Made by a program: the position numbers and the translations under genes
Shown here: positions 8,617-18,078 of the stretch, piece after piece
Layout: each line of letters opens with the position of its first letter
Position numbering within the stretch: position 1 is the first letter of the stretch
From: Nocardia beijingensis NBRC 16342
GTDB lineage: Bacteria > Actinomycetota > Actinomycetes > Mycobacteriales > Mycobacteriaceae
Direction of reading: 5' to 3'
Length of the DNA stretch: 64,000 bases
Assembly: GCF_001612785.1 (NCBI RefSeq)
Contig: NZ_BDBC01000012.1
Span: 241,270 to 305,269 of the forward strand
Notes under the pieces: generated by a model
What the model was told of the DNA's origin: nothing
Databases searched by the model: none
What the model saw: only the letters and a program-made list of their open reading frames with translations

Positions 8617-9567
8617 TCAGCTTCTCCGGTTGTCCACCGGTTCGTCGACCGTCGGCGGAACGCCGTCGCGCAGGATCTCGAGCAGCCGGCGGGAGTGCTC
8701 CGGCGACGGGGCCAGCAGCGAAAGCTGGTTCAGCACCGCGTAATACACGTCCAGGTCGGCGATCTTGTCCAGATACAGCGCGCTGGTCAGCTGCTGGAGA
8801 TACACGATGTCGGGCAGATCCGACTCGGCGAAACGCAGGACGGTGAACGCGCCGTCGGTGAGCGCGGGGCCGCCCACATGATCGGCCAGGATCTGGATGG
8901 TGATGTTGGGCTGCTCCGCCGCGCGCAGCACGCGGTCGAGCTGGGCGCGCCAGACGGTCGAGCCGCCGATCCTGCGGCGCAGCGCGGCTTCCTCGATGAG
9001 CAGCCACACCTGCGGTGGGTGCGCGCCGGTGAGGATCTCCTGTCTGCGCATGCGCAGCGCGACCCGGCGTTCGATCGCGTCCTCCGGCTCGCCCGGATGC
9101 GACAGTGTCAGCAGCGCGCGGGCGTACTCCGGGGTCTGCAGCAGTTCGGGGACCGCCCGCGGTTCGTAGCAGCGGATCAGGCGGGCCGCCTGCTCCAGCC
9201 CCAGGTAGGTGTCGAACCATTTCGGCAGCCAGTCGTTGTCCCGTGCCCACCAGCCCGAGGCGTTGGCCTGCCTGGCCAGTTCCAGGTACCGATCCCGCTC
9301 CGCCGGGTCGGTCACCTCGTAGAGATCGAGCAGGTCGACCAGATCCCGTTCCCGGCAGCCGGTGCGCCCGAGCTCCAGCCGGCTGATCTTCGAATGCGAC
9401 CCGCGAATGGCCTCACCCGCCGCCTCACGGGTGATGTTCTTGGCCTCGCGCAGGCGACGCAGCCTGCCACCGAGGACCATCCGCAGGACCGTGGGGCCGC
9501 CCCCGGACACCGGCTGGGCGCCGAGCCCCGCCGCATCGGCCGCCTGTCGTACGTTCGAAGGACGCAT
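8617..9567 (-). CDS. XRE-family regulator with DUF5753 domain (WhiJ-like), copy 1
   Basis: A 316-residue protein with an N-terminal XRE HTH (LRRLREAKNITREAAGEAI, SHSKISRLELGRTG; residues about 35-85) followed by the DUF5753 domain of some 190 residues (WFDTYLGLEQAA, YEPRAVPELLQTPEYARA, EAALRRRIGG, VLRFAESDLPDIVYLQQLTSALYLD). Actinomycete proteins of this kind, such as Streptomyces WhiJ, act as developmental or metabolic repressors and often work with small DUF397 proteins. It lies 101 bp downstream of a close paralogue (9669-10613) in the same direction; no DUF397 gene adjoins this pair. Confidence 0.9.
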   Translation of the reverse strand: MRPSNVRQAADAAGLGAQPVSGGGPTVLRMVLGGRLRRLREAKNITREAAGEAIRGSHSKISRLELGRTGCRERDLVDLLDLYEVTDPAERDRYLELARQANASGWWARDNDWLPKWFDTYLGLEQAARLIRCYEPRAVPELLQTPEYARALLTLSHPGEPEDAIERRVALRMRRQEILTGAHPPQVWLLIEEAALRRRIGGSTVWRAQLDRVLRAAEQPNITIQILADHVGGPALTDGAFTVLRFAESDLPDIVYLQQLTSALYLDKIADLDVYYAVLNQLSLLAPSPEHSRRLLEILRDGVPPTVDEPVDNRRS

Positions 9568-9668
9568 GTCCCGAGTCTGCCATGGTGACGCTGTCGTTCT
9601 CTACGGCCGAAAGTCCCTGTACCGCCGCGCAATCATGGTCGCGCTGATCGGCCGCGACGTCCGGTCGA

Positions 9669-10613
9669 TCAGGCCGAACCCGACGGCAGCTCGACGATCC
9701 GCGGCTCCCGCTCGCGCAACGCCGCGATGAGATCGCGGGTGTACTCGGGCGGCGCGGCGTGCACCGACAGCAGGTTCGCCACCGCGCGGTAGGCCGCGAG
9801 ATCGGCGTCCTTGTCCAGATACAGCGCGCCGGTGAGCTGCTGGAGATACACGATGTCCGGCAGATCCGACTCGGCGAAACGCAGCATGGTGAACGCGCCG
9901 TCGGACACCGCGGGGCCGCCCACGTGATCGGCGAGCACCTGCACGGTGATGTTCGGCGCCTCCGCGACCCGCAGCAGGTGGTCGAGCTGGTCCAGCCACA
10001 CCTGCGATCCCCCGATCCTGCGCCGCAGCGCCGCCTCCTCGACGATCAGCCACATCTGAGGCGGATTCGGCCTGGTCAGGATCTCCTGGCGGCGCATACG
10101 CAGGGCCACGCGCCGCTCGATCGACTCCTCGTCCTCGTGCGGATGCGCGAGCACGAACAGCGCGCGGGCGTACTCCGGGGTCTGCAGCAGTTCAGGGACG
10201 ACCCTCGGCTCGTAGCAGCGGATCAGCTGAGCGGCGTGCTCGAGCCCGAGGTAGGTGTCGAACCACTTCGGCAGCCAGTCGGTGTCGCTCTGCCACCAGC
10301 CCGAGGTGTTCGCCTGCTCGGCCAGTCGCTTGAACTCCGCGCACTCCTGCTCGTCGGTGACGCCGTACAGCGCGAGCAGATCCACCAGGTCCCGTTCCCG
10401 GAAGCCGGTCCGCCCCAATTCCAAGCGACTGATCTTCGAATGCGAGCCGCGGATCGCCTCGCCCGCTTCCTCGAGCGAGATGCCGCATGCTTCGCGCAGC
10501 CGCCGCATCCGCCCGCCGAGGATCATCCGTAAGGCGGTCGGACCGCCCTCGACGGCGGGAGCCGTTCTACGAGCGATGGATTCGTTCCGAGGCCGCACTA
10601 CCGAAGCACGCAT
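9669..10613 (-). CDS. XRE-family regulator with DUF5753 domain (WhiJ-like), copy 2
   Basis: A 314-residue paralogue of the preceding protein with the same XRE plus DUF5753 order (LRRLREACGISLEEAGEAI, SHSKISRLELGRTGFRERD, then WFDTYLGLEHAAQLIRCYEP and FAESDLPDIVYLQQLTGALY). Long blocks are identical between the two copies, pointing to a tandem duplication. The ATG at 10613 (MRASVVRPRNES) is chosen; the open frame extends 71 codons upstream, but that stretch has no similarity to the paralogues. Upstream, at 10680-10696 on the minus strand, lies a sequence resembling the motif found beside the DUF397 gene and the two small genes near 18.5 and 21.5 kb. Confidence 0.9.
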   Translation of the reverse strand: MRASVVRPRNESIARRTAPAVEGGPTALRMILGGRMRRLREACGISLEEAGEAIRGSHSKISRLELGRTGFRERDLVDLLALYGVTDEQECAEFKRLAEQANTSGWWQSDTDWLPKWFDTYLGLEHAAQLIRCYEPRVVPELLQTPEYARALFVLAHPHEDEESIERRVALRMRRQEILTRPNPPQMWLIVEEAALRRRIGGSQVWLDQLDHLLRVAEAPNITVQVLADHVGGPAVSDGAFTMLRFAESDLPDIVYLQQLTGALYLDKDADLAAYRAVANLLSVHAAPPEYTRDLIAALREREPRIVELPSGSA

Positions 10614-10969
10614 GCACAGAGTCTCCCATGCGCGGTGCCCGCACTCCAGCACCGAACCCGGCCAACCGCGGCGTATACGCAGGTGTAAGCACATCCGCAA
10701 GGTCATCCGCCAGCGGGGACGCCCGCGCGTTTCCGCGGACCCGATGGACGGTCGCGAGCCGCGGTGGTCCCGGGACCATTCGTGCCCCCGACCGCCGGTT
10801 CGGCACGACGAGACGTCGAAGGCCACGCGACGAGCAGCCCGCGAGCCGCCGGAGCGGAGCCGTGACGAAATACGTTGCTACCGAACAGTTCTGCCGTGCC
10901 GCCGAGCACCGGTGAGATGACCCGTGGTCCGACCCGCCGGCACCCGTGGCGGCGGACCGGACGCCCGGT
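10614..10969. other. Intergenic region upstream of XRE copy 2
   Basis: These 356 bp lie between the stop of the dehydratase gene and the start of XRE copy 2. Both genes are on the minus strand, so this should hold the XRE promoter. No convincing gene is present; the open frames here are shadows without family features. The only notable element is the motif at 10680-10696. Confidence 0.5.
10680..10696 (-). promoter_or_regulatory. GATGTRCTT-type motif upstream of XRE copy 2
   Basis: On the minus strand the site reads GGATGTGCTTACACCTG. It matches the site at 18521-18537 (AGATGTGCTTGCATCTG) at 13 of 17 positions. Its arms are less symmetric than in the other sites, and no -10 box sits at the same distance, so this is the weakest member of the set. 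Confidence 0.4.
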
Positions 10970-12034
10970 TCAGCGCAGCACGACGTCCGCGGTCGCGCGA
11001 CCGAACAGCTTGCGGTCCCCGCAGGTCGCGGTCAACGCGATGGTGGCGGCGCGGCGCGCCGGATCCAATTCCTTGACGCGACCGCGGAATTCGATCGCGC
11101 TCGCTTTGGTCGCCGCCACCGGGGCGAACCCGGCGAACCGCACTCCGTACCGGGTGACGGCGGCCGGATCACCGAGCCACGAGGTGAGATACCCGGCGCC
11201 GAGACCCATGGTCAGCAGTCCGTGCGACACCACGTCGGGCAGCCCGGCGCTGCGCGCGACCTCGTCGCTGAAGTGGATCGGATTCGAATCGCCCGAGACG
11301 CCCGCGTAATTCACCAGGTCGCCCCGGGACAGCGGCACCGTGCGCGGAGCGAGTTCCATGCCGACGGACAAATCCTCGAATGCCGGGACAGTATGCGGCG
11401 TGCGCGGCTCGTCGGCCGACTCCGCTGCCGCCACCTCATCGAAGACCTCGACCAGTCCGCCGTCGTCATCGGCTTCGCGCGCGGCCGCCGCGTCCGCGCG
11501 GTCGGTGGCCGACTGCCCGGTCATGATCACGCCGTCGACCGCGGCGCGCAGATCGGCGGCCAGCTCGACGCCGGTCTGCGCCACCGCGGTGGTGTGCGCG
11601 GTCTGCAACACTTCCTTGTGCTGGTTGCTCAGCACGTTCCTGGTGACCATGAAATCCTTGTCACCGAACTGCCGGAACGATTCGATGTAGGACTCGCACC
11701 GCACCTCGTCGCCCGCGACGATCGGCCGGTGCACCCGGATCGACTGCTCGGTCTGCAGGACCTGGCCGAGGTCGTAGCCGCTGAGCACGGACTCGAACAT
11801 CCTGCGCTGCATCAGCATGAGGACGATGGAGGAGAACGTCAGCGGCGCGATGAGCCCGTCGAAGCCGAGTTCCGCGGCGGCGTCTTCGTAGCGGTGGGCG
11901 GGATGACCGTCCCGCAACGCTCGCGCGAACTCCCGGATCTTCTCGCGGCCCACCTCGTACGGGTCGGTCAGGCGGTAGCGCCGCCCCACCAGTGCCTTGG
12001 CTTGTTCGGACGCGGTGGTCGTGATGTCGTTCAT
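10970..12034 (-). CDS. Fused (3R)-hydroxyacyl-ACP dehydratase, HadA/HadB type
   Basis: A 354-residue two-domain hot-dog protein. The N-terminal FAS1-like/HadA-like half (about residues 15-150, with RRYRLTDPYEVGREKIREFA and GFDGLIAPLTF) is joined by an acidic, Ala-rich linker to a MaoC/HadB half carrying an intact hydratase-2 motif YAGVSGDSNPIHF with catalytic Asp and His. Such fusions replace separate HadA and HadB subunits in nocardiae and take part in FAS-II or mycolate elongation. The start is the ATG at 12034 (MNDITTTASEQ), preceded by GAGAG; a further ATG nine codons upstream is less well placed. It is the intact counterpart of the degenerate gene at the left edge of the window. Confidence 0.9.
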   Translation of the reverse strand: MNDITTTASEQAKALVGRRYRLTDPYEVGREKIREFARALRDGHPAHRYEDAAAELGFDGLIAPLTFSSIVLMLMQRRMFESVLSGYDLGQVLQTEQSIRVHRPIVAGDEVRCESYIESFRQFGDKDFMVTRNVLSNQHKEVLQTAHTTAVAQTGVELAADLRAAVDGVIMTGQSATDRADAAAAREADDDGGLVEVFDEVAAAESADEPRTPHTVPAFEDLSVGMELAPRTVPLSRGDLVNYAGVSGDSNPIHFSDEVARSAGLPDVVSHGLLTMGLGAGYLTSWLGDPAAVTRYGVRFAGFAPVAATKASAIEFRGRVKELDPARRAATIALTATCGDRKLFGRATADVVLR

Positions 12035-12214
12035 GTGCCTCTCTCGGGAATGCGCCGTCACCCCCGCACGGCCCGGCCCACCGTATCGAAAACCGCGACG
12101 ACGCCGCGGCGGCGCCCTCGCCAGCTCTGGGCATACGGACCGAAAGGGGGGATACGTTTTCGATCGCGATCGCGGGCACCGCGCGTTACCGAATCACCGG
12201 GTGCGGTCACCCGG

Positions 12215-13588
12215 TCAGCACTCATCCGGCGCGGGCACGCCCCGCAGCCGGTCGTCGAGCCACATCATGGCTTCCGGATAACCGAGCGCACCCGCGATGA
12301 TGTGCTCGCCGAGCACACTGCGGTAGACCGCGGGCACGCCGAGGCGGCACTGCTCCAGATACAGATTGCGCGCACCCTCGGCGGGGATCCAGAACTCCTG
12401 CTCGCCGTTGTAGACGTAGAGCGGAGTCGCCGACCGCATACCGGCCATCTTGGTCACCCGATAGATGTCCGCGGCCAGCACCGAATGCAGCGGATCGGGA
12501 AAATTCGCGGCGATGTCGATGGGCAGCATCAGCACACCGATCGCTCCGTAGCTGCTGCCGCACATGTTCTTCACCGGCGAGGTGGCCACCCACTGGGCGA
12601 GATTGTTCATCCCGGCCAGGATCTCCGGCCGCTCGCGGCCGATGCCGAACACCGCCCCCATGAAGATCGCCGAGGCGAGGTTGCCGTTCATGCTGCGGGC
12701 CAGGATCTCGAAGTCGGCGGGCACGCCGCCCAGCGCGGCGCCGACGATCACCTCCGCCAATTCCGGTGCGTAGCCGTCGATCAGCTTCACCGCCCCGTGC
12801 GTCGCGATCGCGCCGCCGGAGTATCCCGCCAGACCGAACTTCGCGGCGCCGAACTCCTCCGGGAACAGTCCGCGCACCGCCCGGATCGAGTCGAGCACGG
12901 CGTGCCCGGCCACGATGGGTTCGGCGTAGGCCATCGACGGGCCCTCGTGATCCGGGATCAGCACGGCGTAACCGCGCAGCGCCGCCAGATGCGTCGTCGG
13001 CGGTAGGAAGTCGGTGCTGCTGGTGTCGGGGGTGAGCCCGTGCGCCAGGGTGTATCCCGGCGTGCAGGTCCGGCCGAGGGCGTCGATGGGCAGGTTGTTC
13101 ACCACCACCGGCCGCGGTCCCGGCCCTGGCCACGCTGCGGCGGGGACGATCAGCGTCGCCGTGGCGTACGACGGCGCGCCGTGCGCGTCGGTCGTGCGGT
13201 ACTTCACCAGCAGCGCACGCTGGATCGGCAACAGCAGCAACGGCGCTGCCGTGGCGCGCACGTCGCGGACCTCGATGACCTGTCCCTCGGCCCACTCGCC
13301 GAGATTCTCGGGCCGTAGGTCGAACATCGGGTCGCCGACGGCCGACGGCAACGCGGCCGAGCGCAGCGCCGCCAGCGACGGCGAGAGCGTCGTCGCCTCG
13401 TGCGTGGGCGAAATCGGCTCGGGCAGCGGCGTGATCGGCGGCGGCGGGATCACCTGATCGATGAGTTGCTGCAGCGCGGGCAGCAATCCGCCGGGCGGCG
13501 GGGCGGGCGGAGGCTCTGCGGCGGCGGGCACGGCCAGCAATGAACTGGCGGCGAGCAATGCCACAGCAATGGCACGCGAAATCTTCAT
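12215..13588 (-). CDS. Secreted LIP-family lipase, copy 1
   Basis: A 457-residue secretory lipase of the LIP (Candida-lipase-like) alpha/beta-hydrolase family common in Nocardia and Rhodococcus. It has a signal peptide (MKISRAIAVALLAASSLLAV, cleaved near AAAEPP), a Pro-rich linker at 26-60, and nucleophile Ser257 in GYSGG. A late YNGEQEFWIP segment and a GEHI segment probably supply the acid and His. Cysteines near residue 175, in NMCGSSYG and at the C-terminus (PDEC) suggest disulfides. The ATG at 13588 gives the best signal peptide. It lies 232 bp downstream of a related lipase on the same strand. Confidence 0.88.
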   Translation of the reverse strand: MKISRAIAVALLAASSLLAVPAAAEPPPAPPPGGLLPALQQLIDQVIPPPPITPLPEPISPTHEATTLSPSLAALRSAALPSAVGDPMFDLRPENLGEWAEGQVIEVRDVRATAAPLLLLPIQRALLVKYRTTDAHGAPSYATATLIVPAAAWPGPGPRPVVVNNLPIDALGRTCTPGYTLAHGLTPDTSSTDFLPPTTHLAALRGYAVLIPDHEGPSMAYAEPIVAGHAVLDSIRAVRGLFPEEFGAAKFGLAGYSGGAIATHGAVKLIDGYAPELAEVIVGAALGGVPADFEILARSMNGNLASAIFMGAVFGIGRERPEILAGMNNLAQWVATSPVKNMCGSSYGAIGVLMLPIDIAANFPDPLHSVLAADIYRVTKMAGMRSATPLYVYNGEQEFWIPAEGARNLYLEQCRLGVPAVYRSVLGEHIIAGALGYPEAMMWLDDRLRGVPAPDEC

Positions 13589-13820
13589 GGCACACGCCTT
13601 CGGGTGCGAAACGGCAACGTCGTCTGGCACCCGGGCGACTGGCCTCGACCCCCGAAATGTCCCCTGTCAGACCGGGAGCCAGGACGTCAGGCTACGTCAG
13701 CGCCCAGGACTGGACGCAGTAAAGCATCCGAGTTGTGTTGTCGCGTATCCATATCGCAACAACCGGCCGAGACCCCCTATCCGCGAGTGGGTCCCGGCTC
13801 GGCCGTGTACGTATCGTCGC

Positions 13821-15065
13821 TCAGCAATTGCTCGGCGCAGGCTCCCCTCGGTAACGGGCGTCCAGCCAGTTCAGCGCCGCGGGAATGCCGAGCACCGCCG
13901 CGGTCAAATGGTCCGGAACCGGGATCTCCTCGGTCTGCACTCTGGCTCCCGCCGCGCACCACCGCTTGTCGGTGTTGACCACCGCGTCGATCGGGATCAG
14001 GCCGTCGATCGGCGAATGCCATTCGAACACCGGCGTCTTCGGCACGCCGTCGTAGAGTTCCAGGCTGTTCTCCTCGACCACGGCGCGGGCGGTGTTGTCG
14101 TTGATCATCGAGGTCGTCTTGGCGAAGTCCAGCGCGCCGTGGCCCGCTCCCGTGGAGAGGATGTCGTTGGTGCAGCTGTTGGCGATCTGCGCGCGAGCGG
14201 CCAGACCCCGTTCGTTCAGCTGGTCGCTGAGCGGGAACCGGGTCGGGTACTCGCGCTCCAGCCCGAACCCGGCGGCGAACGCCAGACCGAACACCGGATG
14301 CGGGTTCAGCCCCAGGCCCTCCAGCATCTTCACCAGATTCATCGGCACCCCGCCCATGGCCGCGCCCGCGATGTCGAGTTCCGGGGCGTACTTCGGCTGC
14401 AGAGCCGCCGCCCACGCGGTGGCCATCCCGCCGCCGGAGTATCCGACCATCGCCACCGGGCTGCGCTGCACCCCGAGTTCGGCGACCTGCTTCACGGCAC
14501 GGATCCCGTCGAGCGTGATCTGCCCGCCGAGCTTCGCGGCGCCGTAGGCGAAATTCGGGCCAAGATGGTCGGGCAGCGCCACGCTCCAGCCGCGCGCCAG
14601 CAGCACGTTCCAGCCCGGCGCCTCCCGCACGACCAGGTTCGGGTCACCGGTGTAGAGCACGCGGGAGACCGAGCACTCCGAGCCGAGCCCGTTGATGATG
14701 TGCTGGAACGACAGCAGCGGGCCGTCGGGACGATGCGCCTTCGGTGTCAGCACCGTGGTGGTCGCCGCGATCGGTTTGCCCTCCGAACTCGTCGACCGGA
14801 ACCGGATCACGGTCACCGTGGTCTCCGGGAAGATCGCCAGCGGCGGCATCACCCTGGTCGCGAGCACGTCGCCGGGCTTGCGATCGGCGATGTCCGCCGG
14901 GGTCGAATAGAAGGGATCAGGATCGGGTTCGGGATACAGCGGCGCGCTGGTCGCGGCGCCGGCCATGCTCGCGACCAGCACGAAGCCTGCGGCCATCGCT
15001 CCGATCGCACGTGCGAGACGTCTTCGCCCCACTCCCCTACCCAACGAACGTGGGCCCTGACTCAT
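13821..15065 (-). CDS. Secreted LIP-family lipase, copy 2
   Basis: A 414-residue paralogue of the downstream lipase. A basic n-region (RSLGRGVGRRRLARA) and a hydrophobic core to about residue 40 (AGAATSAPLY) form the signal peptide; the double-Arg GRRRLAR is not a classical Tat motif. The nucleophile is Ser210 in GYSGG, and the likely acid and His lie in EWHSPIDGLIP and VPDHLTA. The C-terminal APSNC parallels APDEC of copy 1, so a terminal disulfide seems conserved. AGGAGG lies nine bases before the ATG. It would hydrolyse acyl esters outside the cell. Confidence 0.88.
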   Translation of the reverse strand: MSQGPRSLGRGVGRRRLARAIGAMAAGFVLVASMAGAATSAPLYPEPDPDPFYSTPADIADRKPGDVLATRVMPPLAIFPETTVTVIRFRSTSSEGKPIAATTTVLTPKAHRPDGPLLSFQHIINGLGSECSVSRVLYTGDPNLVVREAPGWNVLLARGWSVALPDHLGPNFAYGAAKLGGQITLDGIRAVKQVAELGVQRSPVAMVGYSGGGMATAWAAALQPKYAPELDIAGAAMGGVPMNLVKMLEGLGLNPHPVFGLAFAAGFGLEREYPTRFPLSDQLNERGLAARAQIANSCTNDILSTGAGHGALDFAKTTSMINDNTARAVVEENSLELYDGVPKTPVFEWHSPIDGLIPIDAVVNTDKRWCAAGARVQTEEIPVPDHLTAAVLGIPAALNWLDARYRGEPAPSNC

Positions 15066-15340
15066 CGACGTGTGCCTCCTGAATCATCCGACACTGTGCT
15101 CATCCTCGACAACAGGACCAGCGCGCGACACCACCCGGCGCGATCATGTTGACAGTTCACAACATTGGGTCGCCGGGCCTGTGCTCGCGGTGCGCCCCGG
15201 GTGGTGACTGTACCCCACGAGGCCACGTCCGTTCTGTGACATTTCCAGCCGATAACGTGGAACATGTTCTCAGCAGTGGCGGCCCCTTACCGTCAGTCCT
15301 ACCGGCGCGGCTGCCGCGCCGGCGGGAAGGAGACGGTGGC

Positions 15341-15583
15341 ATGGACGGCACTGTGCGCGGACTCGCCGAGCGCGACGAGACCCAGGACCCGCCGACCCAG
15401 CGGATCACCGTCTACTTCGACGGGCCGACCCCCGAGGACGCTCTGGTCCTCGAGTACGCGGCCACCAGGACCGAAGCGTGGGAGTTCACCTCGGCCGCCG
15501 CGCACGCCGGGCTCACCGTCACCGTCGACGGCCAGGTCCGCCCCGGCCTGCGCAGACTACCGTGCCGATCGCTCTGGCGCTGA
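15341..15583 (+). CDS. Small conserved-looking protein of unknown function
   Basis: An 80-residue soluble protein. AAGGAG lies 8 nt upstream of the ATG at 15341 and codon use is typical of the genome, which supports it as a real gene; longer upstream starts have no ribosome site. The middle (RITVYFDGPTPEDALVLEYAATRTEAWEF) suggests a small alpha/beta fold. It ends 10 bp from the convergent lipase copy 3. I recognise no family. Confidence 0.55.
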   Translation: MDGTVRGLAERDETQDPPTQRITVYFDGPTPEDALVLEYAATRTEAWEFTSAAAHAGLTVTVDGQVRPGLRRLPCRSLWR

Positions 15584-15593
15584 GCGAGCGGGC

Positions 15594-16721
15594 TCACGGC
15601 CGGTCGAGCACACCGCGCAGGAAGGCGAGCGCGTCGGGGAACGCTTCCCGCGCCGCACCCAGATGATCGCCGGGATACCAGCCCACCCGCAGATCGGTAC
15701 CCGCGGATCGCAATTCGGCGATCAACTCGAGCGTCAGCGGGGCGGGCACCTCCAGATCCGCCAGCCCTTGCCCGAGATACAGCGGCACCGCGTAGCCGTT
15801 CGTCGGCACGTGCAACATCGCGCGCACCGCGGCCAGCAGCGCGGGATCGTCCAAGGGCCGCGCCAGCATGGCCCCGATGCCGATCCCGGACACCTGCGCG
15901 TCCGCCTCGACGGCGCAGTCCGCTTCCACGATCCGCAGGACGTCGCGGCCGACCGGGGTCAGATAGCTGTCGATGTCCAGCTCCGGCGCGCTGGCGCGCA
16001 ACCCGGCCAGCAGCATGCCGAAATAGGTCGTCGTCTTCTGCAACGGCAGCCGCGGCAGCCACGGACCGGCCAGCGGGAACACCGCCTCCAGATTCGACGG
16101 CGCGCCGGTCGCCGCCGCGCCGCGCAGCTCAAGGTCCGGCGCGTCGGCGGGAGCGAGCCGGGCGGTGAACAGCGCCGCGTGCCCGCCCTGCGACTGACCG
16201 AACACCGCCCAGCGCGTGCCGAGCGAAGGGGCGACCGCCCGTGCCGCGCGTACGCCGTCGATGATGCTGCGGGCCTGGGCCGGGCCGTCCAGATAGGGAT
16301 GCACGCCGGGAGTGCCGAGTCCGACATAGTCGGAGATCACGACCGCGTAGCCCGCGCGCAGCAGATCCGGGTACACCGACGACAGGTAGTAGTCGCGGGG
16401 TTGCAACGTGAACGCGCACTGGTCGGCGATCCCCGAGGTGCCGTGCGCGTAGGCGACGATCGGCCAACCCTCTTGCGGCGGGGTGCCTTCGGGAAGGTAC
16501 AGCACTCCGGTGCTCAGCATCGGCCCGCGCGGGCCACGCGACCAGTACGTCAGCCGTTCGGCGCTCGCCGCCCCCGCCACCTGCAGCCGCCCCGCCAGTT
16601 CCACCAGGTCCGTCACGGTGCCGGGCGCCTCACCCACCCCGGTGTCCGCGGCCCCGGCCACCGCGATCGTCATCGAGACCACGACGCCCGCCGCCCCCGC
16701 CATGAACCGTCCGCACCGCAC
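15594..16721 (-). CDS. Secreted LIP-family lipase, copy 3
   Basis: An alpha/beta-hydrolase of 375 residues if started at the GTG at 16721. That start gives a signal peptide with basic residues (MRCGRFMAGAAGVVVSMTIA, then AVAGAADTG); the ATG at 16703 would remove them. The nucleophile is Ser177 in GQSQGG, and YAHGTSGI forms the oxyanion region. The sequence is more divergent from copies 1 and 2 than they are from each other, and this elbow is typical of another lipase subgroup. The same frame stays open far upstream to 18140, but that stretch lies antisense to real plus-strand genes. It probably hydrolyses lipids in the envelope or medium. Confidence 0.83.
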   Translation of the reverse strand: MRCGRFMAGAAGVVVSMTIAVAGAADTGVGEAPGTVTDLVELAGRLQVAGAASAERLTYWSRGPRGPMLSTGVLYLPEGTPPQEGWPIVAYAHGTSGIADQCAFTLQPRDYYLSSVYPDLLRAGYAVVISDYVGLGTPGVHPYLDGPAQARSIIDGVRAARAVAPSLGTRWAVFGQSQGGHAALFTARLAPADAPDLELRGAAATGAPSNLEAVFPLAGPWLPRLPLQKTTTYFGMLLAGLRASAPELDIDSYLTPVGRDVLRIVEADCAVEADAQVSGIGIGAMLARPLDDPALLAAVRAMLHVPTNGYAVPLYLGQGLADLEVPAPLTLELIAELRSAGTDLRVGWYPGDHLGAAREAFPDALAFLRGVLDRP

Positions 16722-16868
16722 CGACCGACTATCCCCGCCCGCGCCCGCACCGGCAAGCCAGCACAATCGGTGGCCCGGGCGGGGACCCTCGCCGGGACCG
16801 CGCCGGCTCGCTAGGCTCGGATGAGCACGCCGGAAACCGGTGCCGAGGAGAACACAGGAGGTTCGACC

Positions 16869-17384
16869 GTGGCGCAGCGGTACCCGTGTCGCGTCGTCAC
16901 CCGGCGTCGCGCCGCCGTGCTGCTCGCGACGGGACTGGTGTCCGTGACCGTCGCCTGTGGCGCCGACTCGTCCGATCCTCCGGCCGCGGCCACGACCACG
17001 ACCGTCCGCACGACGACCGCGACGACCCCCACCGCATCGCCTCTGGCCGCCCTGCCGTCCGTCGACCCCTACGCGGGACAGCCGCTGATCGATCATGTCG
17101 CCTGGACCGAGACCATCGACGGTCCCCGGCTGCTCGTCTTCCCGACACCGGCCGGTCGGCGGACCACCTTCCCCGGCTCCGACGAACGGGCGTGGCAGGA
17201 GGTCGTGGCCGAGTCGGCGGACGCGGACGCACCCGGCATGCGCGATCAGTTTATCTGCCACTGGGCGTGGGCTCGGCTGGTCCAGCCGGACAAGCCGAGC
17301 TGGAACCTGGAACCGTGGCGCCCGGCGGTCGGCTATCAGGCCACCGTCGAAGCGCGCTGTAATCCCGGCGGCCCCGAGCGCTGA
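16869..17384 (+). CDS. Lipoprotein with DUF2599-like C-terminus
   Basis: A 171-residue exported protein. The GTG at 16869 is selected because AGGAGG lies 7 nt upstream. A signal sequence (TRRRAAVLLATGLVSVTVAC) ends in a lipobox VTVAC, so the Cys should be lipidated. A Thr-rich low-complexity stretch follows. The C-terminal part (ICHWAWARLVQPDKPSWNLE, then RPAVGYQATVEARCNP) resembles the DUF2599 domain of actinobacterial secreted proteins. Its function is unknown. A TAGGCT box at 16812-16817 could be its -10 element. Confidence 0.75.
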   Translation: MAQRYPCRVVTRRRAAVLLATGLVSVTVACGADSSDPPAAATTTTVRTTTATTPTASPLAALPSVDPYAGQPLIDHVAWTETIDGPRLLVFPTPAGRRTTFPGSDERAWQEVVAESADADAPGMRDQFICHWAWARLVQPDKPSWNLEPWRPAVGYQATVEARCNPGGPER

Positions 17385-17418
17385 GCGCGGAGGCCGCCCC
17401 GACCGGAAGGAGCCATCC

Positions 17419-18078
17419 ATGCGCGTCGTCATCGCAGGAGGGCACGGCAAGATCGCACTGCTGCTCGCACCCGTGCTCGCCGCGAACGGCCACGAGGTCG
17501 CCGCCCTCATCCGCAACCCCGAGCACGCCGCCGAGGTGCGCGCCACCGGCGCGGAGCCGGTGCTGTGCGACCTGGAGAACGCGGACGCCGACGAGCTGGT
17601 GGACGTCGTAAAAGGCTGCGACGCGGCGATTTTCGCCGCCGGCGCAGGGCAGGGCAGCGGCGTGGACCGGAAATACACCGTCGACCTGGGCGGCTCGGTC
17701 CGGCTCGCCGAGACCGCGGAGCGCACCGGGGTGCGCCGCTTCCTGCAGATCTCCTCGATGGGCGCCGGCCTGCCGCCCGCGCCGGGGACCGACGAGGTGT
17801 GGGCCGCGTATATCGACGCGAAGACCAAGGCCGAAGAGGATCTGCGCGCAAGGGATCTCGACTGGACGATCCTGCGCCCCGGCCGCCTCACCGACTCCCC
17901 CGGCACCGGACTGGTGACCCTGGCGCCGCCACCGGTCGGGCGCAGCGAGGTCCCGCGCGCGGACGTGGCGGCCGTACTGGCCGGACTGCTGCCCGCCACG
18001 CACACCTTCGGGCTGACGCTCGAACTCGTCTCGGGTGACACTCCGATTAGCCAGGCAATTGCACAGCTGACCGACTGA
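17419..18078 (+). CDS. NAD(P)-binding atypical SDR (NmrA/SDR_a5-like)
   Basis: A 219-residue Rossmann protein with the dinucleotide motif IAGGHGKIA at 5-13 and segments ALIRNPEHAAEVRATGAEPV, GCDAAIFAAGAG, RFLQISSMGA and WTILRPGRLTD. These belong to atypical SDRs that lack the classical YxxxK pair and act as NAD(P)H-linked reductases or redox sensors. GGAAGGAG precedes the ATG at 17419. The frame is open further upstream through the lipoprotein gene, but that is not coding. It is probably in one transcription unit with the lipoprotein upstream and the ABM protein downstream. Confidence 0.85.
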   Translation: MRVVIAGGHGKIALLLAPVLAANGHEVAALIRNPEHAAEVRATGAEPVLCDLENADADELVDVVKGCDAAIFAAGAGQGSGVDRKYTVDLGGSVRLAETAERTGVRRFLQISSMGAGLPPAPGTDEVWAAYIDAKTKAEEDLRARDLDWTILRPGRLTDSPGTGLVTLAPPPVGRSEVPRADVAAVLAGLLPATHTFGLTLELVSGDTPISQAIAQLTD

